This document shows, one piece after another, positions 27,428 to 37,690 of a DNA stretch of 64,000 nucleotides. Origin of the DNA: Pseudomonas iridis (lineage in GTDB: Bacteria; Pseudomonadota; Gammaproteobacteria; Pseudomonadales; Pseudomonadaceae); the NCBI RefSeq assembly GCF_017980685.1, contig NZ_JACXXO010000002.1, positions 496,001 through 560,000 of the forward strand, in the 5' to 3' direction. The position numbers were made by a program, and so were the translations under genes. Within the stretch, counting starts at the first letter, position 1, and the number at the start of each line of letters is the position of its first letter. Below the pieces are notes generated by a model, which saw only the letters and a program-made list of their open reading frames with translations, made no database searches and had not been told where the DNA came from.

Positions 27428-28378
27428 ATGGACTTCAAAGACTATTACAAGATACTCGGCGTGGAGCCGACAGCAGACGACAAGGCTATCAAGGCTGCCT
27501 ATCGCAAGCTGGCGCGCAAGTACCACCCCGATGTCAGCAAGGAAAAAGACGCCGAGTCCAAATTCAAGGACGCGTCGGAAGCCTATGAAGCGCTGAAAAG
27601 CGCCGACAAACGCGCCGAATACGACGAGCTGCGCCGCTACGGCCAGCACGGTCAGCCGTTCCAGGGGCCACCGGGCTGGCAGAGCCGTGGCGGTTTTGGC
27701 GGCGGCGGTCAGGACACCGGTGACTTCTCGGACTTCTTCAGTTCGATCTTCGGCAATCGCGGCCCCGGTTTCGGTGGCGGTGACGGTCGGCAACAACGCA
27801 GTGCAGGGCGCCGAGGGCAAGACGTGGAAATGGAACTGCCGATCTTCCTCGAAGAAACCCTTTCGAACGAATCGAAAAAGGTCACCTTCCAGGTGCCGCA
27901 ATACAACGCGGCGGGCCAGCACGTCAGCAACACCAGCAAAAGCCTGAACGTGAAGATCCCCGCGGGCGTGACCGACGGCGAGCGCATCCGCCTCAAGGGC
28001 CAGGGTGCACCGGGTGTGGGGGGGGGAGCGAGTGGCGATCTGTACCTGACCATCCGTCTGGCGCCGCACCCGAAATTTGATGTCGAAGGCGAGAACCTGA
28101 TCATCACGCTGCCGTTGGCACCGTGGGAGTTGGCGCTGGGTGCCGAAGTGGCCGTGCCGACCCTGACCGGCAAGATCAACCTCAAGGTGCCGGCCGGCAG
28201 CCAGAACGGCCAGCGCATGCGCGCCAAGGGCCATGGTCTGAAAAACAAGGCCGGTGAGCGTGGTTATCTGTTCGTGCAGCTCAAAGCCGTCATGCCAAAG
28301 ACCGCCGATGACGAGGTCAAGGCGCTGTGGCAGGAACTGGCGAAGAAAGCCGCTTTCAATCCGCGAGAGAACTTCTGA
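27428..28378 (+). CDS. cbpA: DnaJ-class co-chaperone / curved DNA-binding protein
   Basis: This 316-residue type II J-protein has a J-domain in residues 1-70 with the HPD motif in KYHPDVSK. A Gly/Phe-rich linker ([13 protein letters not shown]) follows, then two C-terminal substrate domains with no zinc finger. This is the CbpA layout. The next gene encodes its modulator CbpM, which fixes the assignment. The ATG at 27428 gives [12 protein letters not shown], the conserved onset. Confidence 0.95.
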   Translation: MDFKDYYKILGVEPTADDKAIKAAYRKLARKYHPDVSKEKDAESKFKDASEAYEALKSADKRAEYDELRRYGQHGQPFQGPPGWQSRGGFGGGGQDTGDFSDFFSSIFGNRGPGFGGGDGRQQRSAGRRGQDVEMELPIFLEETLSNESKKVTFQVPQYNAAGQHVSNTSKSLNVKIPAGVTDGERIRLKGQGAPGVGGGASGDLYLTIRLAPHPKFDVEGENLIITLPLAPWELALGAEVAVPTLTGKINLKVPAGSQNGQRMRAKGHGLKNKAGERGYLFVQLKAVMPKTADDEVKALWQELAKKAAFNPRENF

Positions 28379-28401
28379 ACCCGACGACGGAGTAGCCCAT
28401 C

Positions 28402-28707
28402 ATGAGCAGCCCCCTGATCGTTCAACTGGACATGGCAGAATTCTGTGAGGCGGCCGATTTGTCGGACGTCTACGTGATCGAAATCGTCGAACACGGCATC
28501 CTCGAACCTCAGGGTGCGCAGCCCCGGGAGTGGCGCTTCACCGATTACGAACTGGCTTTGGCCAAACGCGCCGCCAAGCTGCGGCGCGATCTCGATCTGG
28601 AGTGGGAAGGCGTCGCACTGGCGCTTGACCTGCTCGAAGAGGTTCGCGAACTGCGTGCCGAGAACCTTATGCTCAAGCAGCGGTTGGGGCGACTGGTCGT
28701 CGAATAA
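28402..28707 (+). CDS. cbpM: Chaperone modulator CbpM
   Basis: This 101-residue MerR-like helix-turn-helix protein binds the CbpA J-domain and inhibits its co-chaperone activity. Features are FCEAADLSDVYVIEIVEHG, then the W-R-F motif (REWRFTDYELALAKRA), with a C-terminal coiled coil (LLEEVRELRAENLMLKQRLG). It begins 23 nt after cbpA, so the two are cotranscribed. Confidence 0.93.
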   Translation: MSSPLIVQLDMAEFCEAADLSDVYVIEIVEHGILEPQGAQPREWRFTDYELALAKRAAKLRRDLDLEWEGVALALDLLEEVRELRAENLMLKQRLGRLVVE

Positions 28708-28814
28708 TCGAATCGCGGCCTCGGTATGGGCGGGCGTAATTTCCCGTCAGCGAGCCACTTTCAGTATCGATTATTCGGTTTCATTTTTTCGTCCGGGTGT
28801 GATTAAGTCGGCGC

Positions 28815-28834
28815 CGCGCATATGGATATGCGCG
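28815..28834. other. Perfect 9 bp dyad before the SET-domain gene
   Basis: CGCGCATAT and ATATGCGCG face each other across GG. The surrounding 218 bp gap is more AT-rich than its neighbours and holds no gene. It could be an operator for the SET gene or a transcript end for cbpM. Confidence 0.5.
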
Positions 28835-28925
28835 CCAGTGACACCGTTGATTACGTGCATTTCGGCTTTGCCGGTGCCGCCTCAACGGGCCACGACGCCA
28901 GATAACCTTTCAAGGATGAACAGCA

Positions 28926-30251
28926 ATGCTCAAAAGACCCTCCCGCCGAGCAAGCGGCTCGGCTGATGTACACCCTCGCCCCGCCCAGACCACCGATGCA
29001 CATTCGCGATCAGAACCGCCGCTACGTGTTGACGTCGGCTCATCGCACACCTTGCGTTCCTCATCCTCCAGAGAGCCCATAACAGGCTCAGTCGACCCTG
29101 ACCTGCCGACGGCGACTGCTTCGATCCGGGTCACAGAGCTATTTACGCCATCGACCGAGTCCGTCGCTGCATTGGGTGATTGTCACCGACCGGTTATTGC
29201 GCAGTTCGACCTGCCCGAGGCGGATGCCCAAGGGTTCCGGATGTTCAAGGATCGCCTGTACGTCGATTTGCCTGACGGCGTCCTGCAAATCGGTGTCGAC
29301 CCGCAAACCGGGCGATACCGCGCCAAGAAACCGAGTGAGCGGATTCCCTCAGGTCCGGAGCTTGTGTTCGACCCTGTCAGCAAGTTCTGGGTCCCTTCCG
29401 CGCCGAAACGAGCTGAGGCGGCACCGAACAGATCGCGCAGTGAGCCTGATACAGGTCGATCTGATGACGAGTTCGAGCTGGCTTCCGAATCGATGCCGAT
29501 CGCGCACTTCACCGAACGCGAACTGGTGGGCATGAGGCGCGAAGAGCACTACTCCGCCGACACCAACGCGTTGGGTTCCTACGACCGCGTCAACAACGGC
29601 AAGTACCCGTTAAGAGACCGTTTTGGCAGGCCTGTGCGCATTCGCAAGCTTGAGCGCGAAGTCGTTCTGGAATCAGGCGAGCGCTACACGTCCGAGCAGA
29701 TCAAGCCCTATATCAAGTTTCAGGGATATGAGCAGGTCGCCAGGTTGTACGAAGAAAAGTTGCAGTGGCGGCGGTTCACCGAAGCGGATGTAAAGGTCCC
29801 CGGCGAGGCTGCGCTGATCGGACAATCCATGGTGGTTGCCAACAGACGCATCGCCAATGGCGAGTTGATCGGTGTTTACGGCGGCACATTACGCCCTGGA
29901 CGGTTCCTGCAGCCCAACGAGCTGACGTTCGCCATGTCTGTCTCCGACAATACGCTCAAGGCCAGCGTAGCCATCCCCGGAATGCATGTCGCCGGGGATA
30001 ACATCATCTCCAGAATCAACACCTGTTTTATTTACGATGCCGCTGGCAAGCCCATCGCGCAGGCGCGCGATGGTTATAACCTTCAGGTGGTCGGCTTCAC
30101 TGTCGAGGCTGACCTGTTGATGGGCGACAAACCGAACCGCAACAAATACTCGTTGAATGCATTCTTTGCGACGCAGGATATTGCGGCCGGAACGGAATTG
30201 CGCTGGGACTACAACTACTCTGATGAAGCGATGAAGCTGCTCTTCCCATAA
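28926..30251 (+). CDS. SET-domain protein, candidate effector methyltransferase
   Basis: This 441-residue protein has three parts. Residues 1-90 are Ser/Arg/Pro/Thr-rich and look disordered. Residues about 105-157 (LYVDLPDGVLQIGVD, then PSERIPSGPEL) resemble a short module I associate with very large Pseudomonas toxins of the DUF6543/dermonecrotic type. Residues about 297-438 match a SET lysine-methyltransferase fold. IANGELIGVYGG fits the first motif. AGDNIISRINTC (Arg363-Ile-Asn-Thr-Cys367) replaces GNxxRFxNHSC. NAFFATQDIAAGTELRWDY (to Tyr429) fits FAxRDIxxGEELTxDY. AAGGA lies upstream of the ATG. It is flanked by housekeeping genes, so it looks inserted. Secretion and target are inference. 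The NHSC motif is altered, so activity is uncertain. Confidence 0.7.
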   Translation: MLKRPSRRASGSADVHPRPAQTTDAHSRSEPPLRVDVGSSHTLRSSSSREPITGSVDPDLPTATASIRVTELFTPSTESVAALGDCHRPVIAQFDLPEADAQGFRMFKDRLYVDLPDGVLQIGVDPQTGRYRAKKPSERIPSGPELVFDPVSKFWVPSAPKRAEAAPNRSRSEPDTGRSDDEFELASESMPIAHFTERELVGMRREEHYSADTNALGSYDRVNNGKYPLRDRFGRPVRIRKLEREVVLESGERYTSEQIKPYIKFQGYEQVARLYEEKLQWRRFTEADVKVPGEAALIGQSMVVANRRIANGELIGVYGGTLRPGRFLQPNELTFAMSVSDNTLKASVAIPGMHVAGDNIISRINTCFIYDAAGKPIAQARDGYNLQVVGFTVEADLLMGDKPNRNKYSLNAFFATQDIAAGTELRWDYNYSDEAMKLLFP

Positions 30252-30278
30252 CGGGCGACCAAGGCGCGCCATGTGCTT

Positions 30279-30306
30279 CGGGAGGTCTCGAGCTTTCCAC
30301 CTCCCG
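30279..30306. other. Hairpin between convergent SET gene and ureC
   Basis: CGGGAGGT and ACCTCCCG form an 8 bp stem around a 12 nt loop. No T-run is present on either strand. It may mark the end of one or both transcripts. Confidence 0.45.
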
Positions 30307-30320
30307 GAGACAGGTCGCAA

Positions 30321-32021
30321 TCAGAACAGAAAGTAACGCTGCGCCATCGGCAGCGTTTCTGCTGGTTCACACCACAACAACACACCGTCGGCCTTGACCT
30401 GATAGGTCTGTGGATCGACATCGATGTTCGGCAAGTAATCGTTGTGGATCAGATCGGTTTTCTGCACATCGCGGCAACCTTTGACCACCGCGATTTTCTT
30501 TTTCAGTCCCAGTTGTTCCGGCAATCCGGCTTCCTGCGCCGCCTGACTGATGAACGTCATGCTGGTGGCGTGCAGCGAGCCACCATAACTGGCGAACATC
30601 GGCCGGTAGTGCACGGGTTGCGGCGTAGGAATCGAGGCGTTGGCGTCGCCCATCAGGCTTGCCGCAATGGCGCCGCCCTTGAGAATCAACGTCGGTTTCA
30701 CGCCGAAAAACGCCGGACGCCAAAGCACCAGATCCGCCCATTTTCCCACTTCGATGGAGCCCACCTCATGGCTGATGCCATGGGTGATCGCCGGGTTGAT
30801 CGTGTATTTGGCGATGTAGCGTTTGGCGCGGAAGTTGTCGTTGCCGGCGCCGTCCTGTGGCAGCGGGCCGCGCTGCTTTTTCATCTTGTCGGCAGTCTGC
30901 CAGGTGCGCGTGATGACTTCGCCGACGCGCCCCATGGCCTGGCTGTCGGAGCTGATCATCGAGAACGCGCCGAGGTCGTGGAGAATGTCTTCGGCGGCAA
31001 TGGTTTCGCGGCGAATGCGGCTCTCGGCGAACGCCACGTCTTCGGCAATGCTTGGGTCCAGGTGGTGGCAGACCATCAGCATGTCGAGGTGTTCGTCGAT
31101 GGTATTGCGGGTGAACGGTCGGGTCGGATTGGTCGAGCTGGGCAGCACGTTGGCGAAACCGCAGGCCTTGATGATGTCCGGCGCATGGCCGCCGCCGGCA
31201 CCTTCGGTGTGATAGGTGTGGATGGTGCGGCCCTTGAACGCGCCGAGGGTGGTTTCGACAAAACCGGATTCATTGAGCGTGTCGGTGTGGATCGCCACCT
31301 GCACGTCGTACTGATCGGCGACGTTCAGGCAGTTATCGATGCTCGCCGGGGTGGTGCCCCAGTCTTCGTGCAGCTTGAGGCCGATGGCGCCGGCCTTGAC
31401 CTGCTCGATCAACGGCTCCGGCAGGCTGGCGTTGCCCTTGCCGGTGAGGCCGATGTTCATCGGGAACGCGTCGGCGGCCTGAAGCATGCGCGCCAGATGC
31501 CACGGCCCGGAAGTGCAGGTCGTGGCGTTGGTGCCGGTGGCCGGGCCAGTGCCGCCGCCGATCATGGTGGTGACGCCACTCATCAGCGCTTCTTCGATCT
31601 GCTGCGGGCAGATGAAGTGGATGTGCGTGTCGATGCCGCCCGCGGTGAGGATCATGCCTTCACCGGCAATGACCTCGGTGCTGGCGCCGATGGCGATGGT
31701 CACGTTGGGCTGCACGTCCGGGTTGCCGGCCTTGCCGATTGCGGCGATGCGCCCATCCTTGAGGCCGACGTCAGCCTTGACGATGCCCCAGTGATCGATG
31801 ATCAGCGCGTTGGTGATCAGCGTGTCGACGACTTCGGCGGCCAGCAGTTGGCTTTGGCCCTGACCATCGCGGATGACTTTGCCGCCACCGAATTTCACTT
31901 CTTCGCCGTAGGTGGTGAAGTCCTGTTCGACTTCGATCCACAGTTCGGTGTCGGCCAGGCGCACCTTGTCGCCGACGGTGGGGCCGAACATGTCGGCGTA
32001 GGCTTGTTTAGAAATCTTCAT
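30321..32021 (-). CDS. ureC: Urease alpha subunit
   Basis: This 566-residue catalytic subunit hydrolyses urea to ammonia and carbamate at a dinickel centre. Nickel ligands are visible: His133 and His135 (DTHIHF), the carbamylated Lys216 (GLKLHEDWG), His245, His271 and Asp359 (ISSDSQAMG). The mobile flap carries Cys318-His319 (MVCHHLD). All catalytic residues are present and the length is canonical. It is the last gene of the urt-ure run and is separated from ureB by a 150 bp gap that contains a large inverted repeat. Confidence 0.98.
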   Translation of the reverse strand: MKISKQAYADMFGPTVGDKVRLADTELWIEVEQDFTTYGEEVKFGGGKVIRDGQGQSQLLAAEVVDTLITNALIIDHWGIVKADVGLKDGRIAAIGKAGNPDVQPNVTIAIGASTEVIAGEGMILTAGGIDTHIHFICPQQIEEALMSGVTTMIGGGTGPATGTNATTCTSGPWHLARMLQAADAFPMNIGLTGKGNASLPEPLIEQVKAGAIGLKLHEDWGTTPASIDNCLNVADQYDVQVAIHTDTLNESGFVETTLGAFKGRTIHTYHTEGAGGGHAPDIIKACGFANVLPSSTNPTRPFTRNTIDEHLDMLMVCHHLDPSIAEDVAFAESRIRRETIAAEDILHDLGAFSMISSDSQAMGRVGEVITRTWQTADKMKKQRGPLPQDGAGNDNFRAKRYIAKYTINPAITHGISHEVGSIEVGKWADLVLWRPAFFGVKPTLILKGGAIAASLMGDANASIPTPQPVHYRPMFASYGGSLHATSMTFISQAAQEAGLPEQLGLKKKIAVVKGCRDVQKTDLIHNDYLPNIDVDPQTYQVKADGVLLWCEPAETLPMAQRYFLF

Positions 32022-32057
32022 GCTGCGTCCTTCAGGAAAATAGTGGCGGGCCGTCGA

Positions 32058-32158
32058 CCCTCACCCTAGCCCTCTCCCAGAGGGAGAGGGGACTGACCGC
32101 GGCGTAGCGGCTATCGGTGATCGGCTCCCTCTCCCTCGGGAGAGGGCTGGGGTGAGGG
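32058..32158. repeat. Large inverted repeat (CCCTCACCCTAGCCC type) between ureB and ureC
   Basis: The outer arms at 32058-32078 and 32138-32158 are near-perfect inverse copies (one G/A difference). Inside them lie further GGGAGAGGGG and CCCTCTCCC segments, so each arm also folds on itself. The whole is about 101 bp, MITE-like, and unlike the REPINs. It sits inside an operon. Confidence 0.8.
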
Positions 32159-32176
32159 GCTGCGTTACACGCGCAA

Positions 32177-32481
32177 TTACAAGTCCCCCATGATCCGCCC
32201 GGCAAAACCGAACACCCGCCGATGCCCGGCGTAATCCACCAGCTCGACTTCCCGGCTCTGCCCCGGCTCAAAGCGCACCGCCGTGCCCGCCGGGATGTTC
32301 AGGCGCATGCCACGGCTGGCTGCGCGATCAAACGTCAGGGCGTCGTTGGTTTCGAAAAAGTGATAGTGCGAGCCGACCTGGATCGGTCGATCACCGCTGT
32401 TGGCGACTTTCAGGCTGAGGGTGCGGCGGCCGACGTTGAGCTCAATGTCGCCGGGCTGGATCTGGTATTCGCCAGGAATCA

Positions 32482-32482
<1 letters not shown>
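32177..32482 (-). CDS. ureB: Urease beta subunit
   Basis: This 101-residue structural subunit carries the family core [18 protein letters not shown] and [14 protein letters not shown] used the ATG at 32482, whose first base overlaps the stop of the preceding acetyltransferase (TGATG), rather than the GTG three bases upstream. The overlap indicates translational coupling, so the acetyltransferase is firmly part of the urease operon. Confidence 0.95.
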
Positions 32483-33554
<1,072 letters not shown>

Positions 33555-33563
33555 GGCGCGGCC

Positions 33564-33866
33564 TCAGACAATCGGTTGGTGGACGGTGACCAGTTTGGTG
33601 CCGTCGGGGAACGTTGCCTCAACCTGAATTTCCGGGATCATTTCCGGGATGCCTTCCATTACCTGGTCGCGGCTGAGCAGGGTGGTGCCGAAGTGCATCA
33701 GATCGGCCACGGTGCGGCCATCACGGGCGCCTTCGAGCAGGGCTGCGGAGATGTAGGCCATGGCTTCCGGGTAGTTGAGCTTCACGCCGCGAGCCAAACG
33801 CCGCTCGGCGACGAGGCCGGCGGTGAAGATCAGCAGCTTGTCTTTTTCGCGTGGGGTCAGGTCCAT
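33564..33866 (-). CDS. ureA: Urease gamma subunit
   Basis: This 100-residue subunit begins [20 protein letters not shown] and contains the conserved [20 protein letters not shown]. It is full length. It is separated from ureD by about 160 bp holding a REPIN. Confidence 0.97.
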   Translation of the reverse strand: MDLTPREKDKLLIFTAGLVAERRLARGVKLNYPEAMAYISAALLEGARDGRTVADLMHFGTTLLSRDQVMEGIPEMIPEIQVEATFPDGTKLVTVHQPIV

Positions 33867-33920
33867 TGTGGGATTCCATCAGGGCAGATTGAAAAGAGTC
33901 GGGACTGTTGGCACAGATCC

Positions 33921-34011
33921 CTGTGGGAGCGAGCCTGCTCGCGAATACGGACTCATATTCAGCACATGTGTTGGCTGACACAGCGCTTTCGCGAGCAGGC
34001 TCGCTCCCACA
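33921..34011. repeat. REPIN between ureD and ureA
   Basis: Paired inverted units of the GAGCCTGCTCGCGAA class lie inside the urease operon, upstream of the structural genes. Confidence 0.9.
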
Positions 34012-34023
34012 TTGAATTGCATT

Positions 34024-34863
34024 TCAGGTGTTCCAGATTCGTGGGGGCTGGGCGTCGCGACCCAGCAGGGCGGGTCTGAGCAAACGCCATAAATCGATGA
34101 GCCAGGCCCGGGCGAGCAATGCTTCACTGGCCAGACACCGAGCGACCAATAGCTCCGGCAACTGCGTCAGATCCCCACGTACTTCGTGGCCCAACGAGCG
34201 GCAACGCTCAAGCAATTCAGCATCGATTTCACCGGTCACCAACAACGTTGCAAACACCGGATTACCGTCCAGCCCGATCGGCGAATCGAGCAAACCGTCC
34301 CCGCCGACAATGCGCTGACGTTCATGCCAGAGCAATCGACCATCACGACGAATATCCAGATGACTCTGAAAATGGCCCAGATCAAAGCGCTCGCCACTGG
34401 CCGGACGGCCCAGCGCGACCACGTCCCAGTAGAACAACCGTGCATCGCCTTCAAGATCAATCGACGTCGTCAGTTCAGCCTGCGCGGCGCTGTAGACGAT
34501 GGTCTCTTGCGGCAACCATTCCAGCGTCGCCCCGGCAGCTACCTTCAAATCCAGCTGCTGATAAGCAGGGCCTGCCGCGCGGTACCACTTGGCCGCGCCG
34601 GGGCTGGTGATCTGCGCCCAGGCGTGCGCCTCGACGCGGGCGCTGATGTCCAGCCGATCGCCGCCGGCGATCCCGCCGGGCGGGTGGACGATGATGTGTT
34701 GGCACACTTCAGGACCTTCGGCGTACAGATGCTTTTGTACCCGCAGCGGGCCGAGGTGACGGCGCATGACCGGGCGCGTGCAATCGCCGAAGCGCGCGTA
34801 GGCCAGCTCCAGCTCAGCGTGCCAGCTCGGGGTAAACAGGGCAGTGGAAATGGGTAAATTCAT
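34024..34863 (-). CDS. ureD: Urease accessory protein UreD (UreH)
   Basis: This 279-residue accessory protein binds apourease and forms the maturation complex with UreF and UreG. Diagnostic parts are [22 protein letters not shown] (residues about 43-64), GAAKWYRA and [11 protein letters not shown]. It lies 43 nt downstream of urtE, so it is probably cotranscribed with the urea transporter. Confidence 0.93.
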   Translation of the reverse strand: MNLPISTALFTPSWHAELELAYARFGDCTRPVMRRHLGPLRVQKHLYAEGPEVCQHIIVHPPGGIAGGDRLDISARVEAHAWAQITSPGAAKWYRAAGPAYQQLDLKVAAGATLEWLPQETIVYSAAQAELTTSIDLEGDARLFYWDVVALGRPASGERFDLGHFQSHLDIRRDGRLLWHERQRIVGGDGLLDSPIGLDGNPVFATLLVTGEIDAELLERCRSLGHEVRGDLTQLPELLVARCLASEALLARAWLIDLWRLLRPALLGRDAQPPRIWNT

Positions 34864-34906
34864 GGTTTGTAATTATCGTTAGGAAGCTACAGGTTAGATC
34901 GTATCG

Positions 34907-35605
34907 TTAAATCGTGACTAGCCCGCGCACACCTTCGGCCTCCATATTTTCGCCGCGACCCTGTTGCACGATCTCGCCCCGGGACATCACCAGGTACTGA
35001 TCGGCCAACTCCGCGGCGAAATCGTAGAACTGCTCCACCAGCAGAATCGCCATGTCGCCACGCGCCGCCAGCTTCTTGATCACCGCACCGATCTCCTTGA
35101 TCACCGACGGCTGAATGCCTTCGGTGGGCTCGTCGAGGATCAGCAGGCGCGGACGGCTGGCCAGTGCTCTGCCGATGGCAAGCTGCTGTTGCTGACCGCC
35201 GGACAAGTCGCCGCCGCGACGCTGTTTCATCTGCAGCAGCACCGGAAACAATTCGTAGATGAACGCAGGAACTTCCTTCGCTTCGCTGCCGGGAAACCGC
35301 GAGAGGCCCATCAGCAGATTTTCTTCCACCGTCAGCCGGCCGAAAATCTCGCGACCCTGGGGCACATAGGCAATTCCGGCGTGGACCCGTTGGTGCGGTT
35401 TGAACGTGGTGATGGGTTTGCCTTCCCAGTTCACCGCGCCTTCTTTGGCCGGCAGCAGGCCCATCAGGCATTTGAGCAGCGTGGTCTTGCCCACGCCGTT
35501 GCGCCCGAGCAGGCAGGTAACTTCGCCGACCTTCACGTCAAAGCTCAGGCCACGCAGGATGTGACTACCACCGTAATACTGGTGCAGCTTTTCGACTTGC
35601 AGCAT
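34907..35605 (-). CDS. urtE: Urea ABC transporter, ATPase UrtE
   Basis: This 232-residue ABC ATPase is of the LivF-like UrtE group. Walker A is GRNGVGKT, the signature is LSGGQQQQLAIGRAL and Walker B is LLILDEPTEGIQPSV, where the EGIQPS wording is typical of UrtE. The ATG at 35605 (MLQVEKLHQYYGG) is supported by AGAGGAA upstream. A longer frame runs into a REPIN and is not real. Confidence 0.95.
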   Translation of the reverse strand: MLQVEKLHQYYGGSHILRGLSFDVKVGEVTCLLGRNGVGKTTLLKCLMGLLPAKEGAVNWEGKPITTFKPHQRVHAGIAYVPQGREIFGRLTVEENLLMGLSRFPGSEAKEVPAFIYELFPVLLQMKQRRGGDLSGGQQQQLAIGRALASRPRLLILDEPTEGIQPSVIKEIGAVIKKLAARGDMAILLVEQFYDFAAELADQYLVMSRGEIVQQGRGENMEAEGVRGLVTI

Positions 35606-35634
35606 GTCCAAATTCCTCTGTTCCACACAGAACC

Positions 35635-35726
35635 CTGTGGGAGCGAGCCTGCTCGCGAAGGCGGCATGACATTCAGCCATTTCAGCGCCTGATGCACCGC
35701 TTTCGCGAGCAGGCTCGCTCCCACAG
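35635..35726. repeat. REPIN between urtD and urtE
   Basis: Paired inverted GAGCCTGCTCGCGAA-class units lie within the urt operon. Confidence 0.9.
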
Positions 35727-35744
35727 GTTTTGTATTCGCAAACC

Positions 35745-36614
35745 TTAGCGGCCGAGGTAGACCTCAATCACCCGCTCGTTTTCCTGCACCTGCTCAAGCG
35801 ACCCTTCCGCCAACACGCTGCCCTGGTGCAACACCGTCACGTGGTCGGCAATCGAGCCGACAAAACCCATGTCATGCTCCACCACCATCAGCGAATGCTT
35901 GCCGGCCAGGCGCTTGAACAGTTCTGCCGTGAACTCGGTTTCGGCATCGGTCATGCCCGCCACCGGCTCATCGAGCAACAGCAGTTGCGGGTCCTGCATC
36001 AGCAACATGCCGATTTCCAGAAACTGTTTCTGCCCGTGGGACAACAACCCGGCCTGACGATTGACCGAGGTGGTCAGGCGAATCGTGTCCAGCACTTCGC
36101 TGATGCGATCACGTTGTTCGCCGCTCAAGCGCGCACGCAGACTGGCCCACACCGATTTGTCGGTTTTCTGCGCCAGTTCAAGGTTTTCAAACACGCTCAG
36201 CGCTTCGAACACCGTGGGTTTCTGAAACTTGCGACCGATGCCGGCCTGAGCGATCTGCACCTCGCTCATCTGCGTCAGGTCCAGGGTTTCGCCGAACCAG
36301 GCCTTGCCGTGGCTGGGACGGGTCTTGCCGGTGATCACGTCCATCAACGTGGTTTTGCCTGCGCCGTTGGGGCCGATGATGCAGCGCAATTCGCCGACGC
36401 CGATGTACAGGTTGAGATTGTTCAGTGCGCGAAAGCCATCGAAGCTGACGCTGATGTCTTCCAGGGTCAGGATCGTGCCGTGGCGGGTATCGAGGCCCGG
36501 GCCGACGCGTTGGCCGAGGCCGATGGAATCGCGGCTGGTCCCGGCATCCTTGTTCGGCTCGACGGGAAAGAAGGCGGGTTCAAGCATGAATTCTGCGCTG
36601 GCTGTGACTCTCAT
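35745..36614 (-). CDS. urtD: Urea ABC transporter, ATPase UrtD
   Basis: This 289-residue ABC ATPase is of the LivG-like UrtD group. Walker A is GPNGAGKT, the signature is LSHGQKQFLEIGMLLMQ and Walker B is LLLLDEPVAGMTDAE, typical of UrtD. An N-terminal extension of about 45 residues precedes the ATPase core. The start overlaps the urtC stop by four bases. Confidence 0.95.
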   Translation of the reverse strand: MRVTASAEFMLEPAFFPVEPNKDAGTSRDSIGLGQRVGPGLDTRHGTILTLEDISVSFDGFRALNNLNLYIGVGELRCIIGPNGAGKTTLMDVITGKTRPSHGKAWFGETLDLTQMSEVQIAQAGIGRKFQKPTVFEALSVFENLELAQKTDKSVWASLRARLSGEQRDRISEVLDTIRLTTSVNRQAGLLSHGQKQFLEIGMLLMQDPQLLLLDEPVAGMTDAETEFTAELFKRLAGKHSLMVVEHDMGFVGSIADHVTVLHQGSVLAEGSLEQVQENERVIEVYLGR

Positions 36615-37690
36615 GATTCACCTCGTTTTTTCAGCAGACCGATCACGCCTTTGGGCAAGTACAGGGTCACGATGATGAACAGCGCACCGAGGAAGAACAG
36701 CCAGTATTCAGGGAACGCCACGGTGAACCAGCTCTTCATGCCATTGACCACGCCAGCACCCAGCAACGGGCCGATCAAGGTGCCGCGTCCGCCGAGGGCG
36801 ACCCACACTGCCGCTTCAATCGAGTTGGTCGGCGACATTTCGCTCGGGTTGATGATCCCGACTTGCGGCACGTACAACGCACCGGCCAAGCCGCACAGCA
36901 CCGCGCTCAACACCCAGACAAACAGCTTGAAACCGCGGGGGTCATAGCCGCAGAACATCAGACGGTTTTCCGCATCACGCAGCGCGGTGAGCACCCGACC
37001 GAACTTGCTGCGCGCCAGACGCCAGCCGATAAACAGACTCGCCACCAGCAACAGAACCGTCGCCAGAAACAGCACCGCGCGAGTGCCCGGTTCAGTGATG
37101 CCGAAACCCAGAATCGTGCGGAAATTGGTGAAGCCGTTGTTGCCACCAAACCCGGTCTCGTTGCGGAAAAACAGGAGCATTCCGGCGAAGGTCAGGGCCT
37201 GGGTCATGATCGAGAAATACACGCCTTTGATTCGCGAGCGGAAGGCAAAAAAGCCGAACACCAGCGCCAGCAATCCCGGCGCCAGCACCACCAGACACAT
37301 GGCCCAGAGGAAGCTGCTGGTGCCGGTCCAGTACCACGGCAATTCGCTCCACGACAGGAAGGTCATGAACGCCGGCAGGCCATCGCCGGCAGCCTGACGC
37401 ATCAGGTACATGCCCATCGCATAACCGCCGAGGGCGAAGAACAGACCGTGGCCCAGCGACAGCAAACCGGCGTAACCCCAGACCAGATCCAGCGCCAGAG
37501 CGACGATGGCGTAGCAGAGGATTTTGCCGACCAGCGTCAGGGTGTACGCCGAGACATGCAGCGCGTTGTCCGGCGATAACAGTGACAGCAGCGGCAGGGC
37601 GATCAGCAGTGCGAGGATCACACCACCCACCGCCAGTATGATTTTCGGGCCGGCCTTTTGCGTGGCCGTAACGAGCAGGGGCTGGTTCAT
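36611..37690 (-). CDS. urtC: Urea ABC transporter, permease UrtC
   Basis: This 359-residue inner-membrane permease is LivM-like with about nine to ten hydrophobic segments. Conserved parts are ALDLVWGYAGLLSLGHGLFFALGGYAMGMYL (positions about 65-95) and the ATPase-contact loop FGRVLTALRDAENRLMFCG. The first base overlaps the last base of the urtB stop (TGATG). Confidence 0.95.
   Translation of the reverse strand: MNQPLLVTATQKAGPKIILAVGGVILALLIALPLLSLLSPDNALHVSAYTLTLVGKILCYAIVALALDLVWGYAGLLSLGHGLFFALGGYAMGMYLMRQAAGDGLPAFMTFLSWSELPWYWTGTSSFLWAMCLVVLAPGLLALVFGFFAFRSRIKGVYFSIMTQALTFAGMLLFFRNETGFGGNNGFTNFRTILGFGITEPGTRAVLFLATVLLLVASLFIGWRLARSKFGRVLTALRDAENRLMFCGYDPRGFKLFVWVLSAVLCGLAGALYVPQVGIINPSEMSPTNSIEAAVWVALGGRGTLIGPLLGAGVVNGMKSWFTVAFPEYWLFFLGALFIIVTLYLPKGVIGLLKKRGES

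Noticed and set aside
28708..28925. Possible hrp box (type III secretion promoter) before the SET-domain gene
   Set aside because: No GGAACC-N15-16-CCAC pattern is present. Type III export therefore has no promoter support.
28917..28967. 16-codon frame MNSNAQKTLPPSKRLG overlapping the SET gene start
   Set aside because: It is too short and has no ribosome site of its own beyond that of the SET gene. No support for translation.
30273..32069. Very long open frame opposite ureC on the plus strand (about 598 codons)
   Set aside because: It is a shadow of a high-GC gene. It has no family similarity, is rich in Arg/His/Val/Gly, and lies wholly over the highly conserved ureC.
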